A stretch of 64,000 nt of DNA from Pedobacter sp. (GTDB taxonomy: Bacteria; Bacteroidota; Bacteroidia; Sphingobacteriales; Sphingobacteriaceae): assembly GCA_008015505.1 (NCBI GenBank), contig SSFR01000012.1, forward strand, positions 1-64,000, given 5' to 3'. The notes beneath the pieces are model-generated. The model did no database searches. It was given only the letters and a program-made list of their open reading frames with translations, and was not told where the DNA came from. A program made the position numbers and the translations under genes. Position 1 is the first letter of the stretch, and the number at the start of each line of letters is the position of its first letter. Below are positions 45,401-52,332 of this stretch, in pieces.

Positions 45401-45750
45401 ATACGATCGCCTGGAATGAGGTTTTTAACTATGTGCGGGCATTAGGTTATCATTTAGAGCCGCGTACTTCTGTAAGTTGGCGCCAAGAGTTGCTTGCACG
45501 TGTGCAGCATGATCCTCAAAATGCTTTGTATCCTTTTTTATCGTTATTTACGGATGATGTGGAAGCAGTAGATCATACCGATTCGAGGTTCAATTCGGAG
45601 CAAACACATGCTGAATTAGTTGAGGTAGTATGCCATCCTTCGAACTTAGCCTTGTTTGAGCGGTACTTTAGGTATTTTATTGATTGTGGATTTTTAGAGC
45701 CTGTGCAACATGCGGATCAGACTTGTACTGAATTACCTCATGATAGTTAG
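39436..45750 (+). CDS. Nonribosomal peptide synthetase, A-T-C-A-T-R (predicted beta-Ala-Gly, reductive release)
   Basis: A 2104-aa two-module NRPS. A1 about 30-540 (VYTSGSTGNPKG, GDYGKL, K527); T1 serine 582 in IGGNSI; C about 633-1070 with intact HHIASDG (769-775); A2 about 1100-1605 (IYTSGTTGRPKG); T2 serine 1652 in IGGDSI; R about 1725-2104 with LLTGATGFVG and Y1893-x3-K1897. Pocket residues read by eye: A1 V-D-W-V-T-S-I-A-D-K, differing at two positions from the beta-alanine code as I recall it (VDWVISLADK); A2 D-I-L-Q-L-G-V-I-W-K, one change from the glycine code (DILQLGLIWK). The expected product is beta-alanyl-glycinal or a reduced form. Same domain order as the AusA pyrazinone synthetase. 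Residues 337-350 and 1555-1568 are encoded by REP-like palindromes. Confidence 0.9.
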   Translation: MQQDLFNNEEYKSPILGQWNAVEKNYPNYQSIDDLFRERVSKTPAAIALIDGGQELSFHELNQLKNKIANYLILNSCIAGQAIAVKLENTSYLIATLLAIQSIGCKYVPIDREIPAGRVGYILEDSESKFLLDEVWLAENLAEIMGGSDEFFYPETIVDQAEYIECIVYTSGSTGNPKGVKINRLGIMNRLYWMWNRYPFKEDEVCCVKTSIGFVDHIWEIFGPLLKGIPSVLIKKEELFDIRKVIEKLAHHGVSRLVLVPSLLDELLNADRKDLLKLEKLNLWTCSGEELKYQLVKKFYDTFQSDTKRLLNIYGSTEVTADATYFDTYEDYNTYSTSSQHFPKERAGMRLSIGTPIDHVQVSIMDEDLKPVPYDTLGEICVWGACLSSGYVSHEMSQNPFCAHPFIPGEQLYRTGDYGKLMPNGQIIYWGRKDARVKIRGYRIELAEIEYALAQIEGIKQACVLAKEIVLETGTHSYLVGYYRIDEGVKGVSQEVIQHCLSQVLPEYMVPRVLVQLESFPLTISGKVDKLALPEPDFILSDEEYMGPHTEMEAELCAIWQEVLGLDRVGVRDEFFRIGGNSILAIQVSHRMSQVLGYEVHVADVFKYPCIAQLLLYTNNQILTNILKIEAYQADLSFAQERLWFIEQYEQGTSAYHLPEVYELDVHTDLDGIKYAIQQIVSRHEVLRSTIEVVNQGHGIQSVHQEPLFIEHVILTDESDYWTLLKEDILRPFDLQVSYPIRVKFYTIQSSAESGKSAPSRTILLINLHHIASDGWSSGIFRRELWAYYQAYVSEEVDCSLSPLDIQYKDYAVWQKRYFNGSAVLENQLNYWTHYLSGYQTLELPTDYSRPSKKDYRGSSEAFTFDEQLSERLRALAQQHGTTIHTVLLSGLYVLLGKYTGQDDIVVGGLTAGRHVQKTEDLIGFFVNTQVHRAVLSKTQNFDQLIQQVHLDQIQAQLHQDMPFEKLVSELGVNRDASRHPIFQVLFTVQDFNSLDWSPVGQFESYLKPISLTGLYEVEKFDLSITIDNSYPALSGQISYATSLFHQDTIQRLIGYYTHLLMQLVETPGQPYHSYSLLNADQYNQLIHQWNATESPYPRDRMIHQLFQEQVARTPHALALVFGKQKLTYQALHEKSNQLARHIRQEYDQRTQKPLEPNTLIALYLDRSVEMLIGILAVMKVGGAYVPIDISYPQERVDYILEDTGAAFVLTQSHLRKNHPVQLPQDKLIQIDLGEEFYGQLDTSDLPQLAKSKDLAYVIYTSGTTGRPKGVIIEHKAFAQFIYNFNDYLCDKLANTSKNLLSLTNYVFDIFGLEYALPLITGHAIILSSIHQVTAEEIAASGIIQQTPSTLLQLVLKYPNELSDKICLVGGEALLPSIAEKLIQSFGKVFNVYGPAETVIWSTAYEVKDASKPYIGKPLLNEQVYVLDGNKSPVPIGVKGELYIGGAGLAQGYLNQPELTDSRFIPNPFVTEADQRKGYTRLYRTGDWVRYLSDGNLEFIGRYDNQVKIRGYRIELGEIEQALVRIHGIKQACVLVKEKKLETGSAKYLVAYYEASFQPPPLEREGMRLSLMKILPEYMIPNFFVQLESFPLTVNGKLDKNALPEPDSVVMTEEQTAPSGEIEMKIASIWQEVLGLEKVGKMDDFFKIGGDSILSIRLVNRMIQAGLNCEVKDIFDCKTIAKLAAYLSNKCDGSVTQVPVIDWEHEAQLDPAIVPSATTGLIVNDEPTSILLTGATGFVGVHLLAELLEQTRANIYCLVRAVDVGEAMEKIRKNLGTYQLGNEAFMSRIIPLVGSLSLPYFGWDEQQFQRRAAQIDMIYHSGAWVNFVYPYSLLKPTNVQGTEEIIRFACCAKLKPVHHVSTFSVFSEEAFVRFGEIEESTPLEVVPELLDGYSQSKWVSERLVLEAQKRGIPATIYRLGHITGHSQIGTCHTSDLLWNQIKSCIQLQTAPILTSVIDITPVDFVSNSIVHLSKKNSSLGKVFHLINKDTIAWNEVFNYVRALGYHLEPRTSVSWRQELLARVQHDPQNALYPFLSLFTDDVEAVDHTDSRFNSEQTHAELVEVVCHPSNLALFERYFRYFIDCGFLEPVQHADQTCTELPHDS
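40445..40485. repeat. REP-like palindrome inside the NRPS A1 domain (in frame)
   Basis: Perfect 12-bp arms CCTCATCCCAGC (40445-40456) and GCTGGGATGAGG (40474-40485) around ACTTCCCAAAGGAGAGG. It encodes SSQHFPKERAGMR of the A1 domain and keeps the frame open. The 41 bases are not needed by adenylation domains in general, as the homologous place in A2 has nothing similar. Confidence 0.8.
44099..44139. repeat. REP-like palindrome inside the NRPS A2 domain (in frame)
   Basis: CCTCATTCCAGC, a run of seven C, TTTGGAGAGAGAA and GGGATGAGG: a diverged copy of the element at 40445. It codes ASFQPPPLEREGMR. It reads in the same orientation and frame as the first copy, so both give E-R-x-G-M-R-L-S. Confidence 0.7.
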
Positions 45751-45769
45751 AGATAAATTAGACTTTTAT

Positions 45770-46897
45770 CTAGAATGACTGCCCAATACTCACATAAAGA
45801 CCTTGTTGACGATTTTCGCTTGGTCTTTTTTCGCCCCATCCATAGTCTACACTGATGCTTAGGCCGCGTTCGATTTCAAAGAAATAACGAATTCCGGTGC
45901 CGAAAGAAGGTTTGTTATCAGTGATTTTGAAACCACCATTGTCATAAACGCTTCCAACACCGATAAAGCCAACAATGCCCAAGCGAGGGATGAAGCGGTA
46001 GCGTAGTTCGGCTTGTGCTGCTAATAAATTCTGATCGCGATAACGTCCGGTGTAATAGCCTCGCATGATTGTTTCACTGCCAAGTTGTGGTAGTAAATAG
46101 AAAGGAATGCTAGCGCCTTGTATACTTTGATAGTTGGCATTGATGCCAAGGACAAGTTTTGAGGCTATACTTTTAAACGAGCGAAAGTCGCATTTGAGAA
46201 AAGTACCTTCAAAGTTTGCTCCTCCGAAAAAGTTTGGACAATATGAAAAGCCAATCTTTAAATAAGTGCCTTTGGTAGCGTAAACATTAGAGTTTCGGCT
46301 GTCAATATTTTGGGAGAGTCCTATAAATAGGGTTTTTCCACCATTTCTACCTTGTAAAGAAGGATAGGTATCAAATGTTCTATTAGGTTCTTTGGCTTCA
46401 AAAGCATAATTATTGAAACCCAGATCGATTCCGGTATAAAAGATACTCCCAGTTTTTTTTTCTACGGTGAGGAGGATATCCTGCATACGTTCAAGGACAA
46501 GGTCTTTGCTTGCTTCTTGGGTTTGGTTGCCAATACCATAAAAATAAAATGGAAAAAACTTGTACCGGATGTCACTGACATAGTGGTACTTGTTGTTAAG
46601 GCCCCATATGTCTGTTTTTACAAAGGCAGTAGCTTGTTTTTCGGTAGAATAGTCTAGATCAATAGAAATAGTTGAATTTCGATTGTTTTTATCTTGGCGA
46701 TCAGTATAGAATGAATACAGACCTGTAGCACCAAAAACAAGACCAGTTTCTTGTGCATACGCTACAATGGGTATAGGTAAAAAACTGTTGGATCTAGTTG
46801 TATCTGGTTGATCAGAAAATAGTCTTTTGAATATGTTTTTTTGTGCAAATAGATTGTTGCTGGTAGCAAGGAAAAAGATAAAAAGGAGTAGTCTCAT
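45770..46897 (-). CDS. Omp85/surface-antigen-type outer membrane protein
   Basis: A 375-aa protein if started at the ATG at 46897 (MRLLLFIFFLATSNNLFAQ, a good signal peptide); an upstream ATG at 46921 adds eight residues that do not look like a signal. The rest is a beta-barrel with the Omp85 strand-turn signature GSETIMRGYYTGRYRDQNL (R-G-x-x-x-G-R-Y-R-D) and a C-terminal aromatic (GQSF). No POTRA domains are present, so this is a short, BamA-C-terminal-like protein. Such short proteins are common in Bacteroidota; the function is unknown. It is convergent with the NRPS gene, 20 bases apart. Confidence 0.8.
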   Translation of the reverse strand: MRLLLFIFFLATSNNLFAQKNIFKRLFSDQPDTTRSNSFLPIPIVAYAQETGLVFGATGLYSFYTDRQDKNNRNSTISIDLDYSTEKQATAFVKTDIWGLNNKYHYVSDIRYKFFPFYFYGIGNQTQEASKDLVLERMQDILLTVEKKTGSIFYTGIDLGFNNYAFEAKEPNRTFDTYPSLQGRNGGKTLFIGLSQNIDSRNSNVYATKGTYLKIGFSYCPNFFGGANFEGTFLKCDFRSFKSIASKLVLGINANYQSIQGASIPFYLLPQLGSETIMRGYYTGRYRDQNLLAAQAELRYRFIPRLGIVGFIGVGSVYDNGGFKITDNKPSFGTGIRYFFEIERGLSISVDYGWGEKRPSENRQQGLYVSIGQSF

Positions 46898-47011
46898 TCT
46901 TAATGATTGACACATATACAAAGATAATTTGTTTGCATCTTGATTTAATGCTTATTCAAAGTTTTTTAATCTTTTCCCAAAATGGAGCTTGTTGTTAGGA
47001 GTGTGATTAAA

Positions 47012-47047
47012 CAGTAAAGACTGCCTCAAAAAAGGCAGTCTTTACTG
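47012..47047 (-). terminator. Perfect 15-bp hairpin terminator
   Basis: CAGTAAAGACTGCCT - CAAAAA - AGGCAGTCTTTACTG, perfect 15-bp stem with a 6-base loop. It lies 62 bases beyond the stop of the lipoprotein gene at 47110 (minus strand) and before the Omp85 gene. Confidence 0.8.
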
Positions 47048-47109
47048 ATGGATATATAATAAATCTGAAACTACTGAGAGTTCCTTTCTTAGAGGATCCG
47101 TGTGAGGCT

Positions 47110-47952
47110 TTAACTTTTCAACAGCTGGGCAGCCTGTTGGAGCTGTTGATGACGTGCGGTTAGCTTGCTTTTTAATGCTGAAAGTTCACTTTTGAGATCT
47201 GTCAACTTAGTTTCAGCTTTTTTGACAGTATTGCCTGTGGCACTTCCTGCGGCATATTTTTCATCTACTTTTTGTTTAGCAGCTTCGGCGCTGGTGATAG
47301 CAGTTTCAGTTTTTTTGATGGCGGCTTCTAACATTTTTACTTCTTCATCGATTACTTCGGTCTTATTCTCTCCCTTTTTATTTTTGGTTTTGCTAGCTTC
47401 TACTGATGCTAAAAGTTTAAGCTGATGAGTTGGATTTAGGATGTAGTTTTTGAAGCTTTCACGATTCATGATTTTTAGCTTTTCCGTTTCTGCTGGAAGA
47501 AGTGTACGGTTGAGTGCAAAAACCTCTGTTTTATAAGCTTTGGAACCTGCGGCTCTATAAAAAGGAATAATGTTAGTTAATGTTCCTGCAGTTACTTGGG
47601 TAGGATCTACTCCATGGCCTTGTGCTTGGATTTGTTTAAGGGTATTTGATGCTGTAGCTACCCATAGTACTTTGGGCGTTGCCGTAGCATCAGTAGCTTC
47701 TAGCATAATGACTAATTGCTTAGTTCCCTCAGGCACATTTTGGAGTGTTAGAGAAGGAGTACCATGCAAGCCAAACCGGCTATCATCTTTTTCTACCAGG
47801 AAGGAGATGGGTGGGGAAGATTTTTTGGGAGGAAGGGCCTGTGTCTTAAGGGCATTTTTGTTTGTAGGTGGGTCTATAAATTCCTTTTTGCAGCCCATAC
47901 CTAGTGTAACAGTTAAAACTAGAATCCCTACAAATTTCCATGTGTTCTTCAT
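47110..47952 (-). CDS. PEBP-like lipoprotein, paralogue 1, with C-terminal coiled coil
   Basis: A 280-aa lipoprotein (LVLTVTLGMGC-KKEF). Residues 55-155 follow the layout of the PEBP/YbhB fold: TPSLTLQNVPEGTKQLVIMLE, then a VLWVATASN strand, a loop, then KAYKTEVFALNRTLL. In YbhB these are strand-N-V-P-x-G-T-K, the HWVxxxI strand and the Y-x-F-x-L-Y-A-L-D strand. The first His-Trp ligand region is replaced (VLWV), so ligand binding may be lost or changed. Residues 190-275 are a long charged coiled coil. It is one of four tandem relatives between 47.1 and 51.1 kb, followed by a perfect hairpin. Confidence 0.65.
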   Translation of the reverse strand: MKNTWKFVGILVLTVTLGMGCKKEFIDPPTNKNALKTQALPPKKSSPPISFLVEKDDSRFGLHGTPSLTLQNVPEGTKQLVIMLEATDATATPKVLWVATASNTLKQIQAQGHGVDPTQVTAGTLTNIIPFYRAAGSKAYKTEVFALNRTLLPAETEKLKIMNRESFKNYILNPTHQLKLLASVEASKTKNKKGENKTEVIDEEVKMLEAAIKKTETAITSAEAAKQKVDEKYAAGSATGNTVKKAETKLTDLKSELSALKSKLTARHQQLQQAAQLLKS

Positions 47953-48162
47953 TTTTTTAGATCGCTTTAAATGATAAATAAATTAGTTTTTGGTCTTTAA
48001 AACGATGCTGAATAGTACTTATTGTTCTTTTTGATAAAAAATTTAGTATTTAATCAAAGGTGGCTTAGGAGATATTGCTTTTGAGGTCAGTATCTCTGAT
48101 GCTTAGTTTTTATTTGAATTCATTCAAATAAAAGAAATCACACAAATAAATGTGATGCAACT

Positions 48163-48195
48163 AAAAAGGCCGCCTCTTTTAGAGACAGCCTTTTT
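48163..48195 (-). terminator. Hairpin terminator of the second PEBP-like gene
   Basis: AAAAAGGC-x-G-x-CTCT pairs with AGAG-x-C-x-GCCTTTTT; both odd positions become G-U wobbles in the minus-strand RNA. It starts 31 bases past the stop at 48227 and ends in a U-run for minus-strand transcripts. Confidence 0.7.
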
Positions 48196-48226
48196 GTGAA
48201 ATGATGAGGAAACTTGACCCTCGAGT

Positions 48227-49249
48227 TTAGATGTGTTTAATACCTAGAGCAGTTTTCTTTGTATTAAGAGCATCTTCTGCATCTACTTTAGATCCTTTAG
48301 CACTAGTTGAAGTGTATTCAGTAACTGCTGCTACCACTGTTCCTAGTGTGGAACCACTTTTAAGAGTAACTTCACGATCAATCTTAGTTATCGAGGTAGT
48401 AGGTGCTACTATCTTGCGCAATTCTACTTTAGCATCTTCTAAGTTATCATTAGCAGTCTCGAAAAGAATATTTAATCTGATAAATTCGGCATCTTTTTTT
48501 CCATCTACTAAGCCTTTAGTATCAAGTTCGCCATTAATATAAGTTAATAAGTTTGTTCTTGCTTCTTTAAGTTTAGCTTCATCTGCTTTAACTTTTGCTT
48601 CTGCAGCTTTAAGTTTAGCTACTTCGTCATCAAATGCTTTTTGAAGCTTATTTAACTCTACTTTATTTACTGTTTCAAAAGTTACAGCAGCCGACTCAAT
48701 GATATTAGTAGCATATTTAGCTTTAAAAGTACTAGCATCTTTAGTGTAATATTTTACATCATCAGCTAAAGGAGTTTTTAAAGCAAAAACAGTTAGTGTA
48801 AGGTTTAGTGCTTTGCTAGTAGCAGCAGCTGCAGCATTTACTTCACTTATGTTAATGTTAGTACCATGAAGTTTTTGGTTTTGTGCTAAAACATCTTTAG
48901 TTGTTCCTGAAAAACGAGCCATCCAGTAAACTATTGGAGTTTCTTCATCACCTTGAAGAATTACCACAAATTGTTTAACTTCTTTGGGTGCATTATTTAA
49001 CGAAAACTGTGGAGTTTGGAATTTACCATCTGCAGCAGTGTTATTAAATCCTTTTGCATCCAAAGCAGACGTAACTTGAAATTTCGAAGTTGTTGGAGTT
49101 GCAGGACCAACCGGTGTTGTTGGTGTTACAGAACCAGCAGGAGTTGGTGCTACAGGTGCTGGCTTCACATCTTCTTTCTTTTTGCAGGCAGCCACACTAA
49201 GCGTACCCGCCAAAGCCAATCCCAGCATTAATTTTGAATTGTTCTTCAT
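48227..49249 (-). CDS. PEBP-like lipoprotein, paralogue 2, with Lys/Glu/Ala coiled coil
   Basis: A 340-aa lipoprotein (LAGTLSVAAC-KKKED). Residues 25-55 are a Pro/Thr/Val linker (PTPAGSVTPTTPVGPATPTT). Residues 60-175 have the PEBP-like layout: TPQFSLNNAPKEVKQFVVILQ, then IVYWMARFSG, then LNLTLTVFALKTPL. Residues 190-250 are a coiled coil with the repeat KLKAAEAKVKADEAKLKEA. It shares signal, order of strands and coiled coil with the gene at 47110, so they are duplicates. Function unknown; surface or periplasmic location is likely from the lipobox. Confidence 0.65.
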   Translation of the reverse strand: MKNNSKLMLGLALAGTLSVAACKKKEDVKPAPVAPTPAGSVTPTTPVGPATPTTSKFQVTSALDAKGFNNTAADGKFQTPQFSLNNAPKEVKQFVVILQGDEETPIVYWMARFSGTTKDVLAQNQKLHGTNINISEVNAAAAATSKALNLTLTVFALKTPLADDVKYYTKDASTFKAKYATNIIESAAVTFETVNKVELNKLQKAFDDEVAKLKAAEAKVKADEAKLKEARTNLLTYINGELDTKGLVDGKKDAEFIRLNILFETANDNLEDAKVELRKIVAPTTSITKIDREVTLKSGSTLGTVVAAVTEYTSTSAKGSKVDAEDALNTKKTALGIKHI

Positions 49250-49740
49250 TTTTTTAATTGTTTTGTTTTAAATAATTATATATAATTTTTAATACCCAAC
49301 TTACATAACCGAAGTCATGTAACGAAGAATATGACGCAATGTTAAAAAAAATCATATGATTGAACAAACGAGTTAGAAGGATTAAAAATGAGCTTTACGA
49401 TGCTTTTAAAGCTTATTTTAGGGTTTATTATATTAAGTAGGTAATAATATAAGTTAATTATTTTTTTGTTTAACTATTATGAAATATTAATATTGTATGT
49501 CTTTGAATATGTTGATAACTTTCTGTGACTTTTTTAACAATTATTAATAATGTCAGGGTGATAGCGCATTCTATTGCGCTGAACTATTATTGATGTGATT
49601 TAAAGAAAATTTGTCCATTATCCATCATTTAAATGTAGACGATGGATAGTGGGTTATACAATAAGTGGATCGTTAGTTGTTCGAGTGGGGGGAGTTCTGT
49701 GAAGAATTATTCAATCAAATAGATCATAGTTCAGACTATT
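49250..49740. other. AT-rich region between paralogues, no gene seen
   Basis: About 490 bases with no supportable gene. It contains long A/T runs and a small inverted repeat AGCGCA / TGCGCT around 49562-49580. It probably holds the promoter of the lipoprotein gene at 48227-49249 and the decayed 3' flank of the pseudogene. Confidence 0.4.
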
Positions 49741-50388
49741 TTAAATGTGCTTAATCCTATAGCTCACTTTTGCTAAATCTAGGATATCGATGGATAGGCT
49801 TTTGCAGAAGGTTGTAAATTTTCCTCGATTCATGTTCGTGGGGTATGCATCAGATTGTAGTGTTGAAAAATCAGTATCACTCATGATTGATTTTAATGCA
49901 AAAATTTCTAGGGTACAGGAGGTGGCTGTGTTCCATCGGTTAGGTCCGCAAAATGGGATAATAGTTGTTAAGCCACCCTCATTCGGGTTAGGAAATAGGA
50001 TCGGCATTAGTGGCTTGGTTAAGTGAAAAAACATCGGTATTAAATCCGGAATGATTGATTTGTTAAGTTTCTCTTGAACTAGGCCAGTGAGGGTACTAGA
50101 TATAGAAGCAAGCCACCAGATATGTGGTTTTACTGGATTATTATCATCTATGATGACAATAAATTGAGCAGTGTTTGGTGGTGCATTTTGCCAGGATAAA
50201 TGTGGGGCAAATATAAAGGAGGTATCATCTGGCCGGTCTCCAGAAGGAGAAACAAGAATTTCATCTTTAAAAGTATCCTATAGAATGGTAAAAGGTTGGG
50301 TGACGATAGTTATTTCTCTCTTTTTGCATCCGGGAATCAATAAGCAGATTAAAGAAATGAATAGTAAAAAAGTAAATATTCCTTTCAT
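49741..50388 (-). pseudogene. PEBP-like lipoprotein, paralogue 3, broken by an in-frame TAG
   Basis: From an ATG at 50388 the frame reads a lipoprotein signal (MKGIFTFLLFISLICLLIPGC-KKRE) and then meets TAG at 50278-50280 after residue 36. The same frame continues without another stop to 49741, giving FIFAPHLSWQNAPPNTAQFI, PHIWWLASISSTL and TLEIFALKSIM, which match the PEBP-like blocks of its neighbours. So the gene is complete except for one amber codon. It lacks the coiled coil of paralogues 1 and 2, like paralogue 4. It may be a recent pseudogene, a sequencing error, or read through at low level. Confidence 0.8.
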
Positions 50389-50493
50389 TAGATATTTCTA
50401 TGTTTATGGTGAAAAAGGAGGTCTGGCCGGGTGTATTGTCCTGAACTCCTTTGGATTTGATATTGTCTAAGGTTTATATTGGTTCAGCGGCGG

Positions 50494-51132
50494 TTATTTC
50501 TGGGATAGCTTATCTATTTTTTTGCTAAAGGGGAATCCTGTGCAACCACCGGTAGGCGATTGTGCAGTTTTAATAGGATATACGCTTTCAGCTAAACCTA
50601 AGATTCGATTGTTGTTACTAGCTGAGAATAGTTGAAGATAATTAGCTCGTGTCATACGTTGTTCAGGGTGTGATATAATAATCATCTCATCATGGGTAAT
50701 AGGGATTCTAAGGGCAAAAGCTGTCAATTTACAAGCAGTAGAGCCATTCCTAGCACGAGGTACACTAAAAGGGGTTATTATGGTCATGACATCGGAGTGG
50801 TGATATTGGGGAGGAGTGCCGCTTTGGGTTTGCGTTAAGTCTGTTACATTGCCCGATAGAACTGCGCTCCAATAAACATGCTTAGTATTATCTTCCAATA
50901 CAGCTACGATTTGCTGAGTTCCTGCAGGTACATTTCTGAAGGATAATTGAGGTGATTCCATTCCTCCTAGTAGTGGGGATGGCTGTTCTGCTACTATCCC
51001 ATTTGTAAAGCTGTTGGATTGTACAGTAAATGTTGTAGGTGTTGGTTCAGGACTTAGGTCGGGTTTGTTACATCCTGTTCCTAGTAAATAGAGGAGGGGG
51101 GCACATAGGAATACTTTTAGAATGATTTTCAT
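50494..51132 (-). CDS. PEBP-like lipoprotein, paralogue 4 (no coiled coil)
   Basis: A 212-aa lipoprotein (LLYLLGTGC-NKPD). Core blocks are ESPQLSFRNVPAGTQQIVAVLE, then HVYWSAVLSG (with the His that YbhB/PEBP keeps before the W), a loop ending in HHSDVMTIITPFSV, and TACKLTAFALRIPI. This is the copy closest to an ordinary PEBP fold. It ends after residue 190 with a short basic tail. It begins the tandem array and probably represents the ancestral form, with coiled coils added in paralogues 1 and 2. Confidence 0.65.
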   Translation of the reverse strand: MKIILKVFLCAPLLYLLGTGCNKPDLSPEPTPTTFTVQSNSFTNGIVAEQPSPLLGGMESPQLSFRNVPAGTQQIVAVLEDNTKHVYWSAVLSGNVTDLTQTQSGTPPQYHHSDVMTIITPFSVPRARNGSTACKLTAFALRIPITHDEMIIISHPEQRMTRANYLQLFSASNNNRILGLAESVYPIKTAQSPTGGCTGFPFSKKIDKLSQK

Positions 51133-51320
51133 TTTTTTTGTTTTATGTAAATAAAATATTGCAATTGTATATAAATTTATTTATATATAAAATAACAAGA
51201 CGTTTAATTAAACCTTTCTTACTAATTTTTAGTTGTTTGAAAAATGGAGCTGGTGTGATGAAGAGAATTTATTCAAGTTTTATGTATTAAAATGAGTTAA
51301 TGTGGTTGTATATAAATAAT

Positions 51321-51328
51321 TATTTTTG
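51321..51328 (+). promoter_or_regulatory. Candidate -7 box for the deoxyhypusine-synthase-like gene
   Basis: TATTTTTG fits TAnnTTTG, 23 bases before the ATG. A TTG occurs only 12 bases upstream, too close for the usual -33 spacing. Confidence 0.3.
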
Positions 51329-51351
51329 CGGTTCAAAATTTAGGATGGATT

Positions 51352-52332
51352 ATGACTATGGAGAGAGGACCGATATCTCATTTTATAGAAAAAAACTATT
51401 TGCATTTCAATGCAGCTGCTTTGTTGGATGCGGCTAAAGGCTACGAAACTCATTTGTTGGAAGGGGGTAAGATGATGATTACTCTAGCTGGAGCCATGAG
51501 TACAGCTGAGTTGGGAATTTCCTTGGCGGAAATGATTCGTCAGGACAAAGTGGCCATTATTTCGTGCACAGGGGCGAATTTGGAGGAGGATCTTATGAAT
51601 TTGGTAGCGCATTCACATTATAAGCGCGTTCCTAACTATCGGGATTTGAGCCCACAAGATGAGTGGGATCTGCTGGAAAATCATTACAACAGGGTTACAG
51701 ATACCTGCATTCCTGAAGAGGAAGCCTTTAGAAGACTACAAAAGCATATTTATAAAATTTGGAAGGATGCAGATATTGTGGGCGAGCGCTACTTTCCGCA
51801 TGAATTCATGTATAAAATATTATTAAGTGGTGAGCTAGCACAGTATTATGAGATTGACCCCAAGAACTCATGGATGTTAGCTGCAGCAGAGAAAAACCTA
51901 CCGATTATTGTTCCTGGATGGGAAGATTCTACCATGGGCAACATTTTTGCGTCCTATGTGATTAAAAATGAGATTAAAGCTTCCACTATGAAAAGTGGAA
52001 TCGAATACATGGCTTGGTTGGCTGATTGGTACGTGAAAAATGCATCTGGAAAAGGGATAGGTTTCTTTCAAATTGGTGGGGGAATTGCGGGTGACTTTCC
52101 AATCTGTGTGGTGCCTATGTTATACCAAGATATGGAGATGGAGCATATTCCTTTTTGGAGTTATTTCTGTCAAATATCTGACTCCACGACTTCTTATGGC
52201 TCATATTCTGGAGCTGTTCCAAATGAAAAAATCACCTGGGGGAAGCTCGATATCAATACCCCTAAGTTTATTGTAGAATCAGATGCTACTATTGTTGCAC
52301 CATTGATATTTGCATGGGTGTTAAAACAATAG
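51352..52332 (+). CDS. Deoxyhypusine synthase-like protein
   Basis: A 326-aa protein of the deoxyhypusine synthase family. Clear motifs: GGKMMITLAGAMSTAELG (about 38-55), IISCTGANLEEDLMNLVAHSHY, VPGWEDSTMGNIFASY, FQIGGGIAGDFPICVVPML (NAD-binding region), and the active-site Lys in ITWGKLD. Bacteria lack eIF5A; bacterial members are thought to act on polyamines, e.g. forming homospermidine, rather than on a protein lysine. Its nearness to a second, unrelated homospermidine-synthase-type gene at 38067 is notable. It stands alone, between the lipoprotein array and the respiratory operon. Confidence 0.88.
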   Translation: MTMERGPISHFIEKNYLHFNAAALLDAAKGYETHLLEGGKMMITLAGAMSTAELGISLAEMIRQDKVAIISCTGANLEEDLMNLVAHSHYKRVPNYRDLSPQDEWDLLENHYNRVTDTCIPEEEAFRRLQKHIYKIWKDADIVGERYFPHEFMYKILLSGELAQYYEIDPKNSWMLAAAEKNLPIIVPGWEDSTMGNIFASYVIKNEIKASTMKSGIEYMAWLADWYVKNASGKGIGFFQIGGGIAGDFPICVVPMLYQDMEMEHIPFWSYFCQISDSTTSYGSYSGAVPNEKITWGKLDINTPKFIVESDATIVAPLIFAWVLKQ

